DNA of 64,000 nt from Prototheca cutis (taxonomy: Eukaryota; Chlorophyta; Trebouxiophyceae; Chlorellales; Chlorellaceae), in NCBI GenBank assembly GCA_002897115.2, contig BCIH01000007.1, positions 393,938 through 457,937 on the forward strand, given 5' to 3'. The notes below the pieces were generated by a model that saw only the letters and a list, made by a program, of their open reading frames with translations, ran no database searches and was not told where the DNA came from. Of the stretch, positions 1 to 13,656 are shown in pieces (position 1 is the stretch's first letter; the number at the start of each line of letters is the position of its first letter). A program made the translations under genes and the position numbers.

Positions 1-559
1 TGACGGAATCCGGCGCGTGCCCAATCCAGAATGACGCTGGCGCGGGTACCCAGTTCAGAATGCACCCTTCACAGCGGTTTATGCTGTAATGAAGCACGGA
101 ATGGCAAGTGGTCCACGCTTCGTCGTCCCAGCCGGCCCTGCTTCCACGGAGGTCGCGGCAGAACGTGCGGTTTCGCCACGCCGGAGCGTGCCTGGGAACG
201 GTGAGGGGCTCTCGGGAGAGTGGGACTCGGCTACACTGTTTGGAGTCTTCATTCCATGTTTTCGGAAACTGTGTCATGCGTTCAGAATGAGATTGGAACT
301 CGTGGTTTTTGATGGGGTGATGCTGCTTTGAACCGAAGTCGGTGCTTAACGGGCGGGAGCCGCTATATAGAAGGCAGCCATGCAGCTCCGGTCAGTTGAC
401 GGCCCAGCCCCTTCCGAACACCACTTCGCTGTTCATTATGTCCACATGCGCGAACACACATTTCTCTGCCCATGAACACACGCCAGGCGGCGAAGCACTG
501 GCTGTTGTCGGGCGCTGGCTCCATGCGGGCCTGCGCATGCTCCAGCCGCGCCTCCCCAG
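1..559. other. left edge, no confident gene
   Basis: Only short unrelated reading frames were seen here. The last part probably carries the 5' exon of the gene that continues at 560. One candidate first exon begins with the ATG at 438 and ends near 503 before a short intron, but this is not secure. Confidence 0.3.
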
Positions 560-1324
560 TCCGTCGTGGCGCTGCCGTGGTTCCAGGATGCCGTGCGTGA
601 CATCGCCCGCCACATCAGCGAGGGCTCCCCATTCCTTGAACTGGTGCGGTTGGACCGCGCGGGCCCCGGTGCCGCGGCGCACTACACGACGCTCCCTGTC
701 GGTGAGGGCATTGCTTCGGTCCCGCGGCTCTGGCGTGCAGTGGCTGAAGCTGCCGGCAGCGATCCGGACGTCGTCATCCTCTGCAAACGCGTGGCACCTG
801 CGTCCCCGGGGCAGGGCCATCCCTCGGGCCCCGCTGAAGTGCTCGGCCGGGCGGAGGCCGCCTGCCGCAAACTCGTCGGCTCGGGCATCGCGGCCGCCGT
901 GCTGTCCGACCGCGTCGGCGAGTGCTGCGATAATAGCACCACCAGCGGCAGTGACGATGACCTAATACCTTTCACAACTGCGCACCGGCGCGAAGCGGTG
1001 GACTGGCTACACCGGCTGGAGCACCGCGTGCTTCACGACCGACACGCCGGATCCGGCGACGAGCCGCCGTCGCCCGCGGCGCGGCGGCTGTCGCAGGTCA
1101 GCCCATGGGCGCAGCAGCGGCAGGATGTGGCTTACTGGGGCGTGGTCGTGCAGAGCCAGCAGCCTACGGGTGCCGAAGGCTGTTACCTGCTCAAGACCGT
1201 CCGCAACGTCGAGCCCACCACGCTGTGCTCCTGCACGCACTACTCGCTGACGAGGCTCTCAGGGGGACAGGGCCTGGAGGCCCAGTTCCTCAGCAGCTGG
1301 CTCAACTCACCGCTTGCGCCCTGA
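560..1324 (+). CDS. unrecognised protein, main exon (5' end unresolved)
   Basis: An open frame of about 255 codons ends at TGA 1322-1324. No ATG lies in frame between the upstream stop at 473 and the conserved-looking part, so the start must lie in an earlier exon. A good acceptor (cctccccag) ends at 559. The N-terminal half looks soluble, with no membrane segment. The last 65 residues contain the blocks YWGVVVQS, GCYLLKT and CSCTHYSLTR, and read like a conserved domain. I have a faint memory of a similar C-terminal block in plant and algal proteins of unknown function, but I cannot name the family. It converges on the transporter gene 880 bases downstream. The frame is probably real because it is long, ends cleanly and has no competing coding frame of the same quality. 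The function is unknown. Confidence 0.5.
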   Translation, partial: SVVALPWFQDAVRDIARHISEGSPFLELVRLDRAGPGAAAHYTTLPVGEGIASVPRLWRAVAEAAGSDPDVVILCKRVAPASPGQGHPSGPAEVLGRAEAACRKLVGSGIAAAVLSDRVGECCDNSTTSGSDDDLIPFTTAHRREAVDWLHRLEHRVLHDRHAGSGDEPPSPAARRLSQVSPWAQQRQDVAYWGVVVQSQQPTGAEGCYLLKTVRNVEPTTLCSCTHYSLTRLSGGQGLEAQFLSSWLNSPLAP

Positions 1325-2204
1325 CTGATGAGTATGAGAACTCCGGCGGCAGGCAGCGCCAGTGGACGCGTGACGCCGTAACAACTCGCACCCGATGCCA
1401 GGCACGACGCCTGTGCTTTGCTTTTGGACCCCATGGGCGAGACAAAACTCTTTCATTTGTGTGACCCTTCTTTGCATTGATCCCTTTGATGTTCACTCGC
1501 ACGCCGACGGGGCCCCTGTCGCCTGGCGTGCGAGCCACGTTCAGGAACGAGAACCTTTGTGCTGTGTTTGAATGCGACGCGCTTGTAGAGTACTGGCGTG
1601 CTAGGACGTGCCAGTCTTGCGCCCCACCAACACTGTCACTGGAGCTGCGCCGTCACTGCCTGTACCTTTGTTCCCGGTCGGGGGACCTGCTGTAACAGAC
1701 CAGCCTGGCATTATTTGTGGCTTTTGGCCACGCTGCCTACGACAGCGTGGAAGTTGCCGGAAAGCTGGGGCTGATTGTGCACTATCTGATACTGGACAAA
1801 CAAAGACCTTGGTTACAGGGTTGGGCGACAACAAAGCAGAGCCTTTTCAGAGACGAGTGACGGGGGTAGCCGTGCGTAGGTTGGCCGGGGTCAATGCCAG
1901 CCAGCCGTGGCAGCCAGCCAGCTGGTATGGAAAGCACAGAACTGTCATGAGGACCCAGCAAAAAGTCGGCAGCGCCGGGGTCACAGACACCGAGCGCCTC
2001 GCCGAAGAACAAGCGCAACCCCTCCGTCCTGTCGTTCAAAGTGACCTGGCGACGAGCAGATGTCATGGCTTGGCCTTGGGGGCGGACGCCTACCACCAGC
2101 CTTTCCATGACTAAGAACCGGCAATGGTGGGCGTCTCTTTTTGGTTCGGGAGGGAGGGGGGAAAAAGGAAAAAGCTCGGCCGCGACGCAGGCTACAGGGT
2201 GCGC
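1325..2204. other. intergenic, convergent 3' ends
   Basis: No recognisable gene. Several short frames on both strands are typical GC-rich noise. The segment lies between two convergent genes and should hold both 3' untranslated regions. Confidence 0.4.
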
Positions 2205-4297
2205 TCAGTCAAAGAGCTTGTAGCTGGACCAGTTGTTGATGATGCCACGGACCGAGGCGATGGTTGCTGCGATGGCGACGATGAGCAGGCTCCACTCGAT
2301 GAAGTGGAGCAGGGCGGAGAAGGGGCCGCCCGGCGCGTAGACCTTGCGGAAGCAGCGGATGGGGAAGAAGACGGCCAGCGGCCAGAACGTCAGCGCGCCC
2401 ACCAGGCCCGCCATGTCGCCGAAGAAGGGCATGATGCAGGCGATCAGCGTGGTGAAGCTGACGTACAGGCTGCGGGTGATCAGGCGGCCCCACAGTGGCA
2501 GCAGGAAATGCTCCTCGTTGTGAGGCACGCTCTCGTTGGCAAAGCCCGTGCTGACACGGTACATGGATGCGGTTTGCGACATGCGGTGCAGGCGCTCGCT
2601 GGCCGTGGACGACAGGCGGTGCAGCATGCTGCTGCGGTGCAGCTCGCCCGTGGGCGCGGTGCCGGGCGCGGCGGCTGTGGCGGCTGTGGCATCGGCCAGC
2701 TTGGCCTCCGAGGGCTCGGCGCCGTCCTTGGGTGACCCAGCGGCGGCCTTGTCATCAGCACCGCCGTTCTCGAGGTCTGCACGGCGGTTGGCACGGCGGA
2801 TACGCCATGCCTTGACGTGCGACTCGATGGTGTCAAACATGGGTTGACTGAACACCTGGTATGCGGAGACCATGTGCAGCATGATGCAGACAAAGCCGAC
2901 CAGCTGGAGCCACTTGGGTCCCGGGTAGGCATCCAGGATGAAGCTGGGCACGTCGTCACCAAAAGCCGAGTAGTTCGCCACGGCGACGGTGAAGTAAAAG
3001 GCAAATGCCGCGGTGACAGCCACGATGGTGGCGGGCTTCATCGTCTTGTAGGCCTTGGGCGGCTGGCGCAGCGTGTCCTGGACCTCCAGCAGGATGACGG
3101 AGAAGTTGTAGGCAAAGGCGATGCTGCCCAGAGAGCTCAGCACGCCAAAGGTCTTGGCCGCGGGGGTGGTGGAGATGCCGCCCACGCTGCCCTGGTGTGC
3201 GCCAGAATACTTGAGGCCCAGTGCCAGCGCGATCATGGAGTAGAACAGGGAGGTGAACACCCCCAGCGCCGACACCCACCACGCCTCCTCCAGCGAGGGG
3301 ACCTGGCTCAGGAAGATCTGCACGGCGCCAAACATCAGCGTGATCTGCCAAACCTTGCCAAAGCAGTCGTCGGCGGGGATGTCGTTCCACTCACACGAAA
3401 TCTGGCCCACGCTCTTCATGGCCGTCGCCGCGGAAATGGTGTACGTGATGCCCACAAGCACCATGTTGGCGCTCTGGGCAAGACTTACGCCAATGGCGTA
3501 CCAGTAGCCAAGGATGCTCTTCACGGCGGTGTGGTACCGACCGTGCTCGACACCATTCACCTCGTACACCTGGGCAAGCAGTCTGTGTGTTTGGGAGAAA
3601 GGGAAATGGCAGGCATTCAGTGAAATCATGAAGGTGTGCTGGCATTCAAGGCACTGGCATCCAGTGAGCATATTTGTTCTTCATCAGAAACCCCTGGGCT
3701 TTGTCAAAAACCATGGGCGTGTTGCGGATGTGCCGTGCCAGTCACGTGGGGTTGGGTCCCAGAACCTGGAGCACAGCTGCCTTCTGCGCTGGAACCAACT
3801 CACAGAGAGGTGAGGAGGGAGACCAAGTAGAAGACGATGACCATGAGGGGACCGGCAACCCATCCCAGGTAGGCAATGGACCGGGGCAGGGCCAGCACGC
3901 CAGCTCCTGCAGAAACAGGGGCGTGCCCGACCGGGGAAGGTGAACCCGACGGCCCGTCGGGAGCCGACCGCAAGGGCAAACCCTTGAATCCACCGTCCGG
4001 AGCGAAACCGAGATCTAGATCCCGCGAACTCTGTACTTACCGACGATACCGCAGAAGATGTGAATAGAGGCCGTGGTGACCGTGCCTGAGAGAATAAGGG
4101 CGGGGTTGGTCCGGAGGTCAGGGCCTCCGCCGAACGTCCGCCGACATATGCCAGGTGGAGGCCCCTGGCGGCCACCAGCCAGAACTCGCGGGGTCAAGGC
4201 TCACGGAATTCGCACAACACACACACGCGAATGTACCTGTCTTCTGGTTTGTGATGCCATGGGGGTTGGCATCCACTGCCAGGTCGTGCATCGTCAT
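2205..4297 (-). CDS. AAAP-family amino acid permease
   Basis: Plant-type amino acid/auxin permease, a proton-coupled membrane transporter. Four exons join in phase: 4297-4237, 4085-4041, 3906-3804 and 3582-2205, giving 528 codons. The first three exons spell the start of the family fold: a short cytosolic N terminus beginning MTMHDLA, then GTVTTASIHIF and AGVLALPRSIAYLGWVAGP (helices 1 and 2). The last exon carries the rest, including LLAQVYEV, SAFGDDVPSF and a final hydrophobic helix before SYKLFD. About ten or eleven membrane segments are visible. An unusual feature is a hydrophilic loop of roughly 105 residues (about 325-432), rich in Ala, Ser and Arg, between two late helices. Family identity is firm. 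The exact substrate cannot be read from the sequence. The ATG at 4297 is followed by a second in-frame ATG two codons later, so the start could be either. Confidence 0.92.
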
Positions 4298-4760
4298 GGT
4301 ACCCGAACCTTGGTTCCGGTCGGGATGGAAGCGTGCCGCGCGGTGCACAAGATCTATTTCCTGTCAACCGCTAGTAAATTTTGCACATGCCACTATGTGA
4401 AAACACCAGAACAGTAGGGATTGTCTCATTTGTGTGTCGTCTTCCCTGGCGGTAGACCGCGGGGGGGTAAGGCCCGTGAGACAAGGCGCCGGGCGCTGCC
4501 CCTGGTCCCGTGCAAGCCCCGCGCGCCAGGGGTCAGACTCGCAGTACAACTTCCCGGCGATCCCCATGCCCTCATGCCTCAGTCGCGCAATCTTCCGGAA
4601 ACGTCATGCAATGCACAGTATACATTTTTGCTAAGCAAGTCAACGCGTACATTGCAATCACACGGGCCCTAGCGGCCTTGATGATGGGTCGTGCTGGGTC
4701 GTGGGCAACTCATACTGGGGAAGGTGTGGGGAAGGTGATCGGGATCTGGAGATTTGGATC
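4298..4760. other. intergenic
   Basis: Spacer between the 5' end of the transporter and the 3' end of the next minus-strand gene. It should contain the transporter promoter. No gene seen. Confidence 0.4.
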
Positions 4761-6748
4761 TCAAGCTTCGGATGCCGTGTCTGCATCCCCCTCTAGCCTC
4801 CTCTTCACCACATCCTTGAGCTCCACAGCATACAGCTGCCTCGCCTGCACACACATAGTTCATTGCCGAGTTTGTTGCATTTGGGGTCTACGTTTTCCTG
4901 GAGGGAAAGTACAGCCGGCAAGAGGCTTGGGCCCTGCCTCTGCGCACGGCGGCCCATGCAAGACTCCACAACAGACCCACGCTCCCCCATCGCGTTCCCT
5001 TACACTCTTGAGCTCCTCGAGCAGCGCATCCATGCCAGAGGGGTAGGGCACTTTGCCTGTCAAGACCTCGTCAATGTCCCATCCCTGACCGTACACCGTG
5101 TCCATCTTCTTCGCGTCCACCGTCACCCGAATGCCTGAACAGTTTGAGGTGGTCGTCCAAGCATGTTCATTGGTGAGTAGGTATGCGCAAGAGGGACAAA
5201 CCTCTGCCATTCCCGGCACGCTGAGCCCCCTCCCCCGCCACACACATGCACAATAACCCCCCTCTCACACAAACACACACTAAAAAGGAAAAAAGAAAAA
5301 ATTCACAGCCATTCAACCTTCAAATGTCATAAAATTGGCGATGTAGCCATCGACAGTGGAGTAGGAGAAGACACGCTTGTTCTCGCCCTGACCAAACGCC
5401 AGGTGGGCGCCGGCCGACTTTCCCAGCGCGCCCGTCATGCTCCCTCCAAATGTCAACCTGCCATTGATGGTGGTGGTGGTGGTCCAGCACGTCACGTGCC
5501 GGTGGGATGGGCNAGCGGCGGCTTTCAGGCGCACCGTGGGATTGCCGGAATCGAGGCAGGGACCCGCCCTTGGAAAGCAGGCAGAGCGCTTGCCCCACTT
5601 TCCTAAATGCTCAACCATTCATGCGTGCATGCCAGGCACCTGGACTTCGTGAAGCGCCTGACCTCCTCGGGTGTGTCAATGACAATGCAGCCTGCGAACC
5701 GGGATGCACGGATGCAACGGGGTCACGATGACATGCCGGCACATCGCGACGCACCGATGCGGCATCCCACGACCCCAACCGTTTGCGCACTGTCGACGGT
5801 GGTCATGCCGACGGAGAAGCCGACCCCGCCGGATTTGATCTTGACAAAGGCAGGGGCGCTCCACGAGGAGGACAGCAGTCGGGCCGTCGGGCTGCCGCCC
5901 ACGACCTCGCCCCCGCCCGAGGCAACCTGTGTGGAAGGTGTCGGGAAGGCAAAGAGGTCGGTGCTCCAGTCTTCCCCGTCCCCGGGCCACGCATTTCCTA
6001 CCAGCACATGTGATGGCAGCGCCAACTCCGCCAAGCAGCAAAAGCACCCGGCTCCCCCAAGCACAGCCACCACACGTTTGCGAGGATGAAACCGGGCCCA
6101 GAGACTGCGGAGATGCCCGCGGCGACCTGCACGGCATGGCGGGTGTGACATTGCGACCCCAGCCGTAGATGAAACATGGAAAACCCCTCATCTGACTGCC
6201 AAACGCATGATGCATGGCACGCGGGTGGCCCAACGGCCGACGACCCAGTCCCAGCCCCCGCCGCCCGACCCAATGCTCACCCGTCTTGTGAAGAAAAAGC
6301 CCAATCCCGCTGCATAGAACAACTCCCTGCAGGTGATGTGGGCGACGAAGCGACAGGTACAGTGCTGTCTGGAGTGGGCTGAGACTTGGTTGCCCATGCG
6401 GCACTCCATCCCTGGCTGCTGGCTCACCTCGAGGGCATTGCGGCCGCGCCAGCTTGCAGGTCATCACGGTTGATCAGCCGTGAGAGCAAGACAGATGCCC
6501 TTGCAAACATTTCCTCCTGACTCTGCAGAGATGCCCGTGACGCGCACATGTCGGTGGGGACTCGCAGCCATGTCGTTCCTACGGCGACAACTTCCTCACG
6601 GTGCCAGCCCCAGTGTCCACACTAGGAGACCTCTGGCAAATCTCGGCCCACGCGAGCCCGTAACCTCACGCGCATGCCAGGCCGGCTCAATTATGGGCAG
6701 CGCACAAGCTCATCCTACCTCATACGGTTCTCCTCCCGCCTCCGACAT
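4761..6748 (-). CDS. SYLF-domain (Ysc84/DUF500) protein, copy 1
   Basis: Nine exons join in phase: 6748-6719, 6522-6428, 6326-6281, 6126-6076, 5926-5755, 5691-5640, 5457-5318, 5134-5004 and 4844-4761. They give a protein of 266 residues. The SYLF fold fills almost the whole chain: FFFTRRVAAGISAVSGPGF, SSSWSAPAFVKIKSGGVGFS, GCIVIDTPEEVRRFT, LTFGGSMTGALGKSAGAH and VFSYSTVDGYIANFMTFEG. SYLF proteins bind phosphoinositides or actin-patch partners through a lipid-binding beta fold. In other organisms they act in endocytosis or at membranes. There is no FYVE or SH3 domain and no signal peptide. The first exon encodes only MSEAGGEPYE; its donor (GAG/GTAGGA) and phase fit exon 2. An N base lies in the intron near 5513. 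A paralogue with the same exon phases lies 1.5 kb further right. The role in this cell is unknown. Confidence 0.85.
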
Positions 6749-7129
6749 GTTGGAGCCGGTCCCAGGTGGGTACCTCACCCAGCCAGAAAGAGGGGCCCAG
6801 GCTCTTGCTCAAGGATGATGCAAGGTCTGCGAGGCACCTCCCTCGGCAGCTTGGCCGTCGATGAAACGTGCTGCAAATGTTAATTTTACTGGTGAGAGTC
6901 GGATGAGTTGGCGCAGTGTCGAAGGAGGTTGATGGCCACCGGCTATCGCTTGCGGTGGAATGGCCATTGCGAGAGATTTCTCCGGCTCTTCCAGGCAACC
7001 CCAAACCCTGCTCCTCCGCACGCGCTCGCTGAACCACAGAGGCAACATGCCGATGGAGAACTGTGTGCAGTGGCAAACCCAATACAATTTTAAAGTTGGA
7101 GGACATCATTTGGTGCAGGGGAGTACAGC
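6749..7129. promoter_or_regulatory. divergent spacer, SYLF copy 1 / macro gene
   Basis: The 381 bases between two start codons that point away from each other must hold both promoters. No TATA box or other motif stands out. Confidence 0.4.
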
Positions 7130-7917
7130 ATGGTTGCTGTGGTGCACCGGTTCCGGCTCAACCACTCGACGACCTTGCTGCTCCAGCAGGGCGACCTCAC
7201 CCGATTCAGGGGAGGGGCCATCGTGAACGCGGGTGCGTGCGGGGATTGGGGGGTAAACGGCGACCTGGTTGCAATGAGGATTGTCTGGACTCCCCATTCT
7301 AAAGGGATTGAGAGCCGGGTTTGCTGCTCTGGTGGTGTGGTCGAGTGGCTGCTGGGGTGGGCGTGAGTCCGCGGGCATTCGTGTTCCCTGCTGTTGCCAA
7401 CCCCACCTCCGCCACCAAGGCAGCTACCCTGCACCCTGAACACACAGCCAATGAGCGGATGCTTGGCGGCGGGGGCGTGGACGGCGCCATTCATCGTGCC
7501 GCTGGGCCCGAGCTTCTCCGCGCCTGCCAGCAAGTCGCAGAAGTCCGGCCCGGCGTGCGATGCCCGACAGGCGAGGCACGCACCACTTCTGCCGGCGCAC
7601 TGCACTGTCGACACGTCATCCACACCGTAGGGCCCGTGTACAGCGGAGCCGCAGCGTCTGCACCACTGCTTGCATCGGCCCACAAAAACAGTCTGGCCGA
7701 GGCTCGGGGCGCGGGACTGACTTCAATCGCCTTCCCGGCTATTTCCTGCGGCGTGTTTGGCTACCCTCTGGCAGAGGCAGCAAGGGTGGCGCTGCAAACC
7801 TGCCGCGATGAGGCCCGAGCCCCGGTGGAGGAGGTCCACTTTTTTCTGTTTGGACAGCAGGCAATGGACGCCTGGATAGCTGCCGCGCAGGAGCTGGAGC
7901 TGCAGCCCATGGACTAG
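7130..7917 (+). CDS. single macro-domain protein
   Basis: Two exons, 7130-7232 and 7448-7917, give 190 residues. The splice joins GCG-G to CC to restore the signature IVNAANERMLGGGGVDGAI, which is the ADP-ribose-binding loop of macro domains. The second loop, AISCGVFGYPLAEAA, is also intact. The length is that of a stand-alone macro domain, as in the MacroD/YmdB group. Those enzymes remove ADP-ribose from proteins or deacetylate O-acetyl-ADP-ribose. No targeting peptide or extra domain is seen. The donor is GTGCGT. It lies between two SYLF genes, diverging from the left one and converging on the right one. Binding of ADP-ribose is a safe family-level inference. Which reaction it catalyses is not known from sequence alone. 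Confidence 0.92.
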
Positions 7918-8293
7918 GGGACATTGTGGGAGCGGTATTCCGTTGGACAACTCGCATTCATCGGGTGTATCTGCGCCATTCTTTCTTGCATGAAGACATG
8001 GCCTTCACTTGCCCTGGGCACTGCACTGTCAGACTTTCCAACGAAAGCTCTGTTCAACCCAAAACTGCCGCGCCGGCCCAGCAGAGACCTTTGATGGGGA
8101 GATTTTCCACTGTCCTGTATTGGAGCTGCATGCGCCTCGCATGAAGCTTAAAGCAAGTGTCACTGGCCAAACCCTACGACTGACTGTCGCCACGCAAAAT
8201 TGGTGCACATATTTCACAAGAGCCAAGGGGACCGGGACCGGCGAGGTTTAGGTGTGTCGCAATCGCGCAATCAATGTGCAATCGCCAACAAAT
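7918..8293. other. intergenic, convergent 3' ends
   Basis: No gene seen between the end of the macro gene and the end of SYLF copy 2. Confidence 0.4.
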
Positions 8294-8879
8294 CTAGGGC
8301 TTCTTGTGCAGGTCAAACAGGTGGAGCTGGGGCGTGGGGCCTGACAACATCTTCTTGTCTGCCGCATGGGAGATCAACTCCTGCTTGTAGTCCAGCCGTA
8401 CCTGTAGGGGGGGTGGCAGAGAGCGGATGTGGTGCAGTCGTGCGACTGAGTCGAATGTTGCGTGGGGGTGGGGCAGTTCAGCACCGATATCCAAAACCGT
8501 GATCTCAGGTCCCAACTGACAGCGACCCCGTTAGACCTTGGCTCTGTAACCCCCCCCCCCCCCCAAAAAAAAAAATGCAATTAAAATAATTAAATAAACA
8601 TATAAATAAGTAAACAAGCAAGCCGACCTTGTCCAGGGCAGTGTACAGGCTTTCGAATGGCTTGATCCTGGGAGTAGAAAAGTTCAGGACAGCAGCAGGA
8701 TCCACGCTGCCATACAGCGCCGTGTTGGAGGCATGGTCGAGGTTCATGGCCACGCCTGCAGTGGAATGTTTCCGGTAGGTTAATGTGGATGGACTTNGCG
8801 TGTAGGGACAGCTGTCCTGTCCTTTTGGCAAGAGTTTCGCTCGCCCATCTCTACCATGCAGGCACCGTCCGCGCAGCCG

Positions 8880-8910
<31 letters not shown>

Positions 8911-9943
8911 ACCACCCAGGGTGAATAAACAGACAGGCAATCAGCATAAAAATGCGCACGCAACACGGCCCCTGGCCCTGATTGTGCCGCACCGCGAAGG
9001 CTGTAGTCGAGGATGTGGCCTTGCCTGAATGCATAGGTGTCAATGTCCTTGACGGCCACGGGGTTTCCAAAGGTGACGCCGGGAACCTCCTCCCCATCTG
9101 ACTTTCCAAGTGTGGTCTGCGCATCCGCGTTCACGCCCACCCTGTAGAAGGGGGAGGGGGTTGGATTCGGCCATGCTTGGGGGCAAGGCGCGTGGGACCC
9201 AGAGAAGGGACCCTCACCCAGGGAGGTTGATGACCATGCGTAGATGAACACCTAGTACCCATGCAACTACACACACATAAACACNTGCATGAGACCGGAA
9301 CCGACGTACTGGAACTTGAGTGTCAGGTCAACAGCTGCATCCGTCCTGAGCACGGAAATGCCTGGTTTGACAAGGAGTGGAATGGGGGGATCAGAAAGAT
9401 GGTTACGGGGTCATATGATAATTCAATAGGTCCGGCATCCCCCTCGCCCCCGGCCCCCCCCCCAAAAAAAAGAAAAGAAAAAAAGGGGTGACTTACTCTT
9501 GATCTCGCTGATGCCCAGCGTAATACCCACACCCGCAGAGCGAGACGTGATGAACAAGGGAGCCGACCACTCGGCCACGCCATTGGCGCCGGGTCGCTGC
9601 AAAAGGGGGAGGATTTCATTTCATTTCATTGATTGACGGGCCCGGACATTGATGAGATGAGCTACTGCGGCCAGACCCTTGACAACAACGGGCCCCTGGT
9701 CCCAGCTCGCATGCCAACCAATCAACCTCTGCTCACCTGTGCGATCACGAAGCCATACCCCGTCTCAATGGAAGCGGCAATGCCAATCTGCACGGAATGG
9801 GGAGGGGCGGGCAGGGAATGTCACTCCTGGACTGCGGACTGCATGGCATCGGGCCCGGCTTCATGCGTGCCTGTCAATAGAGAATACCTTTTTCATGAAG
9901 AGGAACATGAGGGCCTTGGAGTGGATCACCTCCCTGATGGATT

Positions 9944-9977
<34 letters not shown>

Positions 9978-10375
9978 GGCGGGGGGGTCGGGAGAGGTGG
10001 GGGGGAGGAGATGTGCAGCCGCCGAGTGAATGGGTTGCATGTGTTCTGGAGGTGTGGCTAGCTACTTTGGGATGCTGTTGTTATGCTGCTTTAGAAGCTG
10101 AACGTAACATGCCCTTAAACATGGCGGCCTGGCATGCGTGCCAAGACTGGGGCTCTCAATGGAAACAGGGGCCATCGTGGCCTGCTGCCCTAGCCTGCTG
10201 CCCAACCACACACGGAACCCAAAACCCACTTGCGGGGTAGCGTCTCAGTCCCCTTGGGAAGCTCCTCCGTCATGATGAGCTTCTCGAGCAGGTCGACGGC
10301 CCGCTCGCTGAGGACGCGGAGCTCCTGCATGCGGGAGATGGCGAGCGGATTGCTAGCCAGAGCCGGGCCCGGCAT
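8294..10375 (-). CDS. SYLF-domain (Ysc84/DUF500) protein, copy 2
   Basis: Nine exons are proposed: 10375-10230, 9933-9888, 9787-9737, 9596-9497, 9361-9302, 9251-9218, 9141-8993, 8755-8628 and 8401-8294. They give 273 residues. The order of blocks matches copy 1: KALMFLFMKK, IGIAASIETGYGFVIAQ, EWSAPLFITSRSAGVGITLG, DAAVDLTLKFQY, GVNADAQTTLGKSDG and DIDTYAFRQGHILDYSLRG. Several exon boundaries fall at the same place in both genes, so they are duplicates. The exon at 9251-9218 and the donor before it are the least certain part. Introns hold long C, A and GT tracts, including about thirty C at 8880-8909. The start at 10375 (MPGPALASNPLA) opens a leucine-rich helix not obvious in copy 1. As for copy 1, membrane or lipid binding is inferred from the family only. 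Confidence 0.82.
8880..8909. repeat. poly-C tract (about 30)
   Basis: An uninterrupted C run inside an intron of SYLF copy 2, so it reads as poly-G on the sense strand. It is prone to length errors in sequencing. Confidence 0.95.
9945..9976. repeat. (GT)n microsatellite
   Basis: On the sense strand of SYLF copy 2 this is a (CA)n tract just upstream of the acceptor of the exon starting at 9933. Confidence 0.95.
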
Positions 10376-11365
10376 TCACCTGGCACGACACGTCGTGCCC
10401 TGCCTTGGGCAAATCACGGCGCCCCATCCCCCATCCCAGTACGGCACCGCGATGCCTCCATTACATCCTAAAAATCAAGGAAACATGTCCAGTGCTCACC
10501 TGATCTGTGTATGGCATGGCGCTCGGAGATGTGGGGAAACCCAAAAAGGCGAGATGGGCGCCTGCGCAATCCTCGCTGCTAGACGCCTACTGCGGGCAGC
10601 AGTTCCTTTCAAAGGCTGCAATCGCGGTGTCAGGTTGGCGAATAGGCGTCAGTCTCTTCTTGCATGACTGGAACCTGCATGTTAGATGGCCATCGGCCGC
10701 GACGCTCTTGTGCATGCCTGCACGCACGTGCCGCGCGCGCCGGTAGGGTTTGGAGCCCCAACCGCCGGACCGGGGAGCTGCACTGACCCACCGCCAGGAC
10801 AGCAGCCTTAAAAAAAAACCCCTCCGCTGCCTGAACGATCATGACACGTGACACACCGTTTACAAACACACATACCCCAGGAGTATCTGAAGGGCAGAGA
10901 GGAGCTATTCGCCGGCCATGGCGCGGGGTTGCGTTGCGTGCAGTTCAAAGGCACAAGGCGTTGGTATCCATTCCAGCAGTGTGCGACAGAGGAACAGCGT
11001 GAAAGGACCATACAAAATGACATGTCGCACGGGAGAGCGCAGTGTACACAAAATGAAAAACTTGATTCACAGTAGCGCCGGGGCCACCATTGATGTTTAA
11101 GACAGGTTTATGACGGACAGGGAATACAGGAGGGTGGCGGGATTGATGACGACCCACGCTTGCCACCTGTTACGACAAGGTGCTCCGTCGCAAAGGTTGG
11201 CGTAATCCCGACGATTCCATGGGCATCACTNGCTCAATCAAGGGTAGAAGCAACAAAAGGGGGTGGAGAGATTGCATGCTCCCCCCAGCAAACCTTTGTG
11301 GCAAGGCATTTCTGAGGCGCTGTGCTGACATCCCTCTTTCTCAGAATGACACGGCTCGGTCCAGT
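10376..11365. other. intergenic, about 1 kb
   Basis: No gene recognised. The region should hold the promoter of SYLF copy 2 and the 3' end of the aminotransferase gene. An N lies near 11231. Confidence 0.4.
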
Positions 11366-13195
<1,830 letters not shown>

Positions 13196-13656
13196 GGTGC
13201 AGGCTGGCGTGGGGCCTCGTCACGGGAGTGGCGCGCGGCGTCAACGAGCGAGCCAGCGACTGCTGTGGTGAGGAAAAGTATGCGCAATGAGCGTTGCCGT
13301 TCAATTCCAGTTCTCTAACCCGGAAATGGAATTTATATGTCTGCGGTGTTGAGCAACCGTCATCGCCGCTTTGTGTCTACATTGGGGGACGTGGCTGGTA
13401 GCCATCCGCGGCCCGGACCCACCCGCGGGATGATGCAACCAAACCCTAGTTAGACAAGAGAAGAGAGCAACCGGTCTTCTGATCGATCATCGCACGTGCA
13501 TGTCCATTATGTTAACAACATTTTCAATGAAAACGGCTGGGACTGTGTCCATCCCTGGATAGGGTAGTTTGCCGCGACGCAATCGGTCTGCCCAACGCCC
13601 GACACCGACTGGCATCCAGGGTTATGCGTCGCGCGGACGGCACCATGAATAGGTTC
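13196..13656. other. intergenic
   Basis: Spacer between the aminotransferase start and the RRP6 stop. It holds the aminotransferase promoter. No gene seen. Confidence 0.4.

Noticed and set aside
2817..3623. Long plus-strand frame across the transporter gene
   Set aside because: It lies antisense to clear membrane-helix codons of the permease, and its His/Gly-rich product resembles no family. It is a GC-rich shadow.
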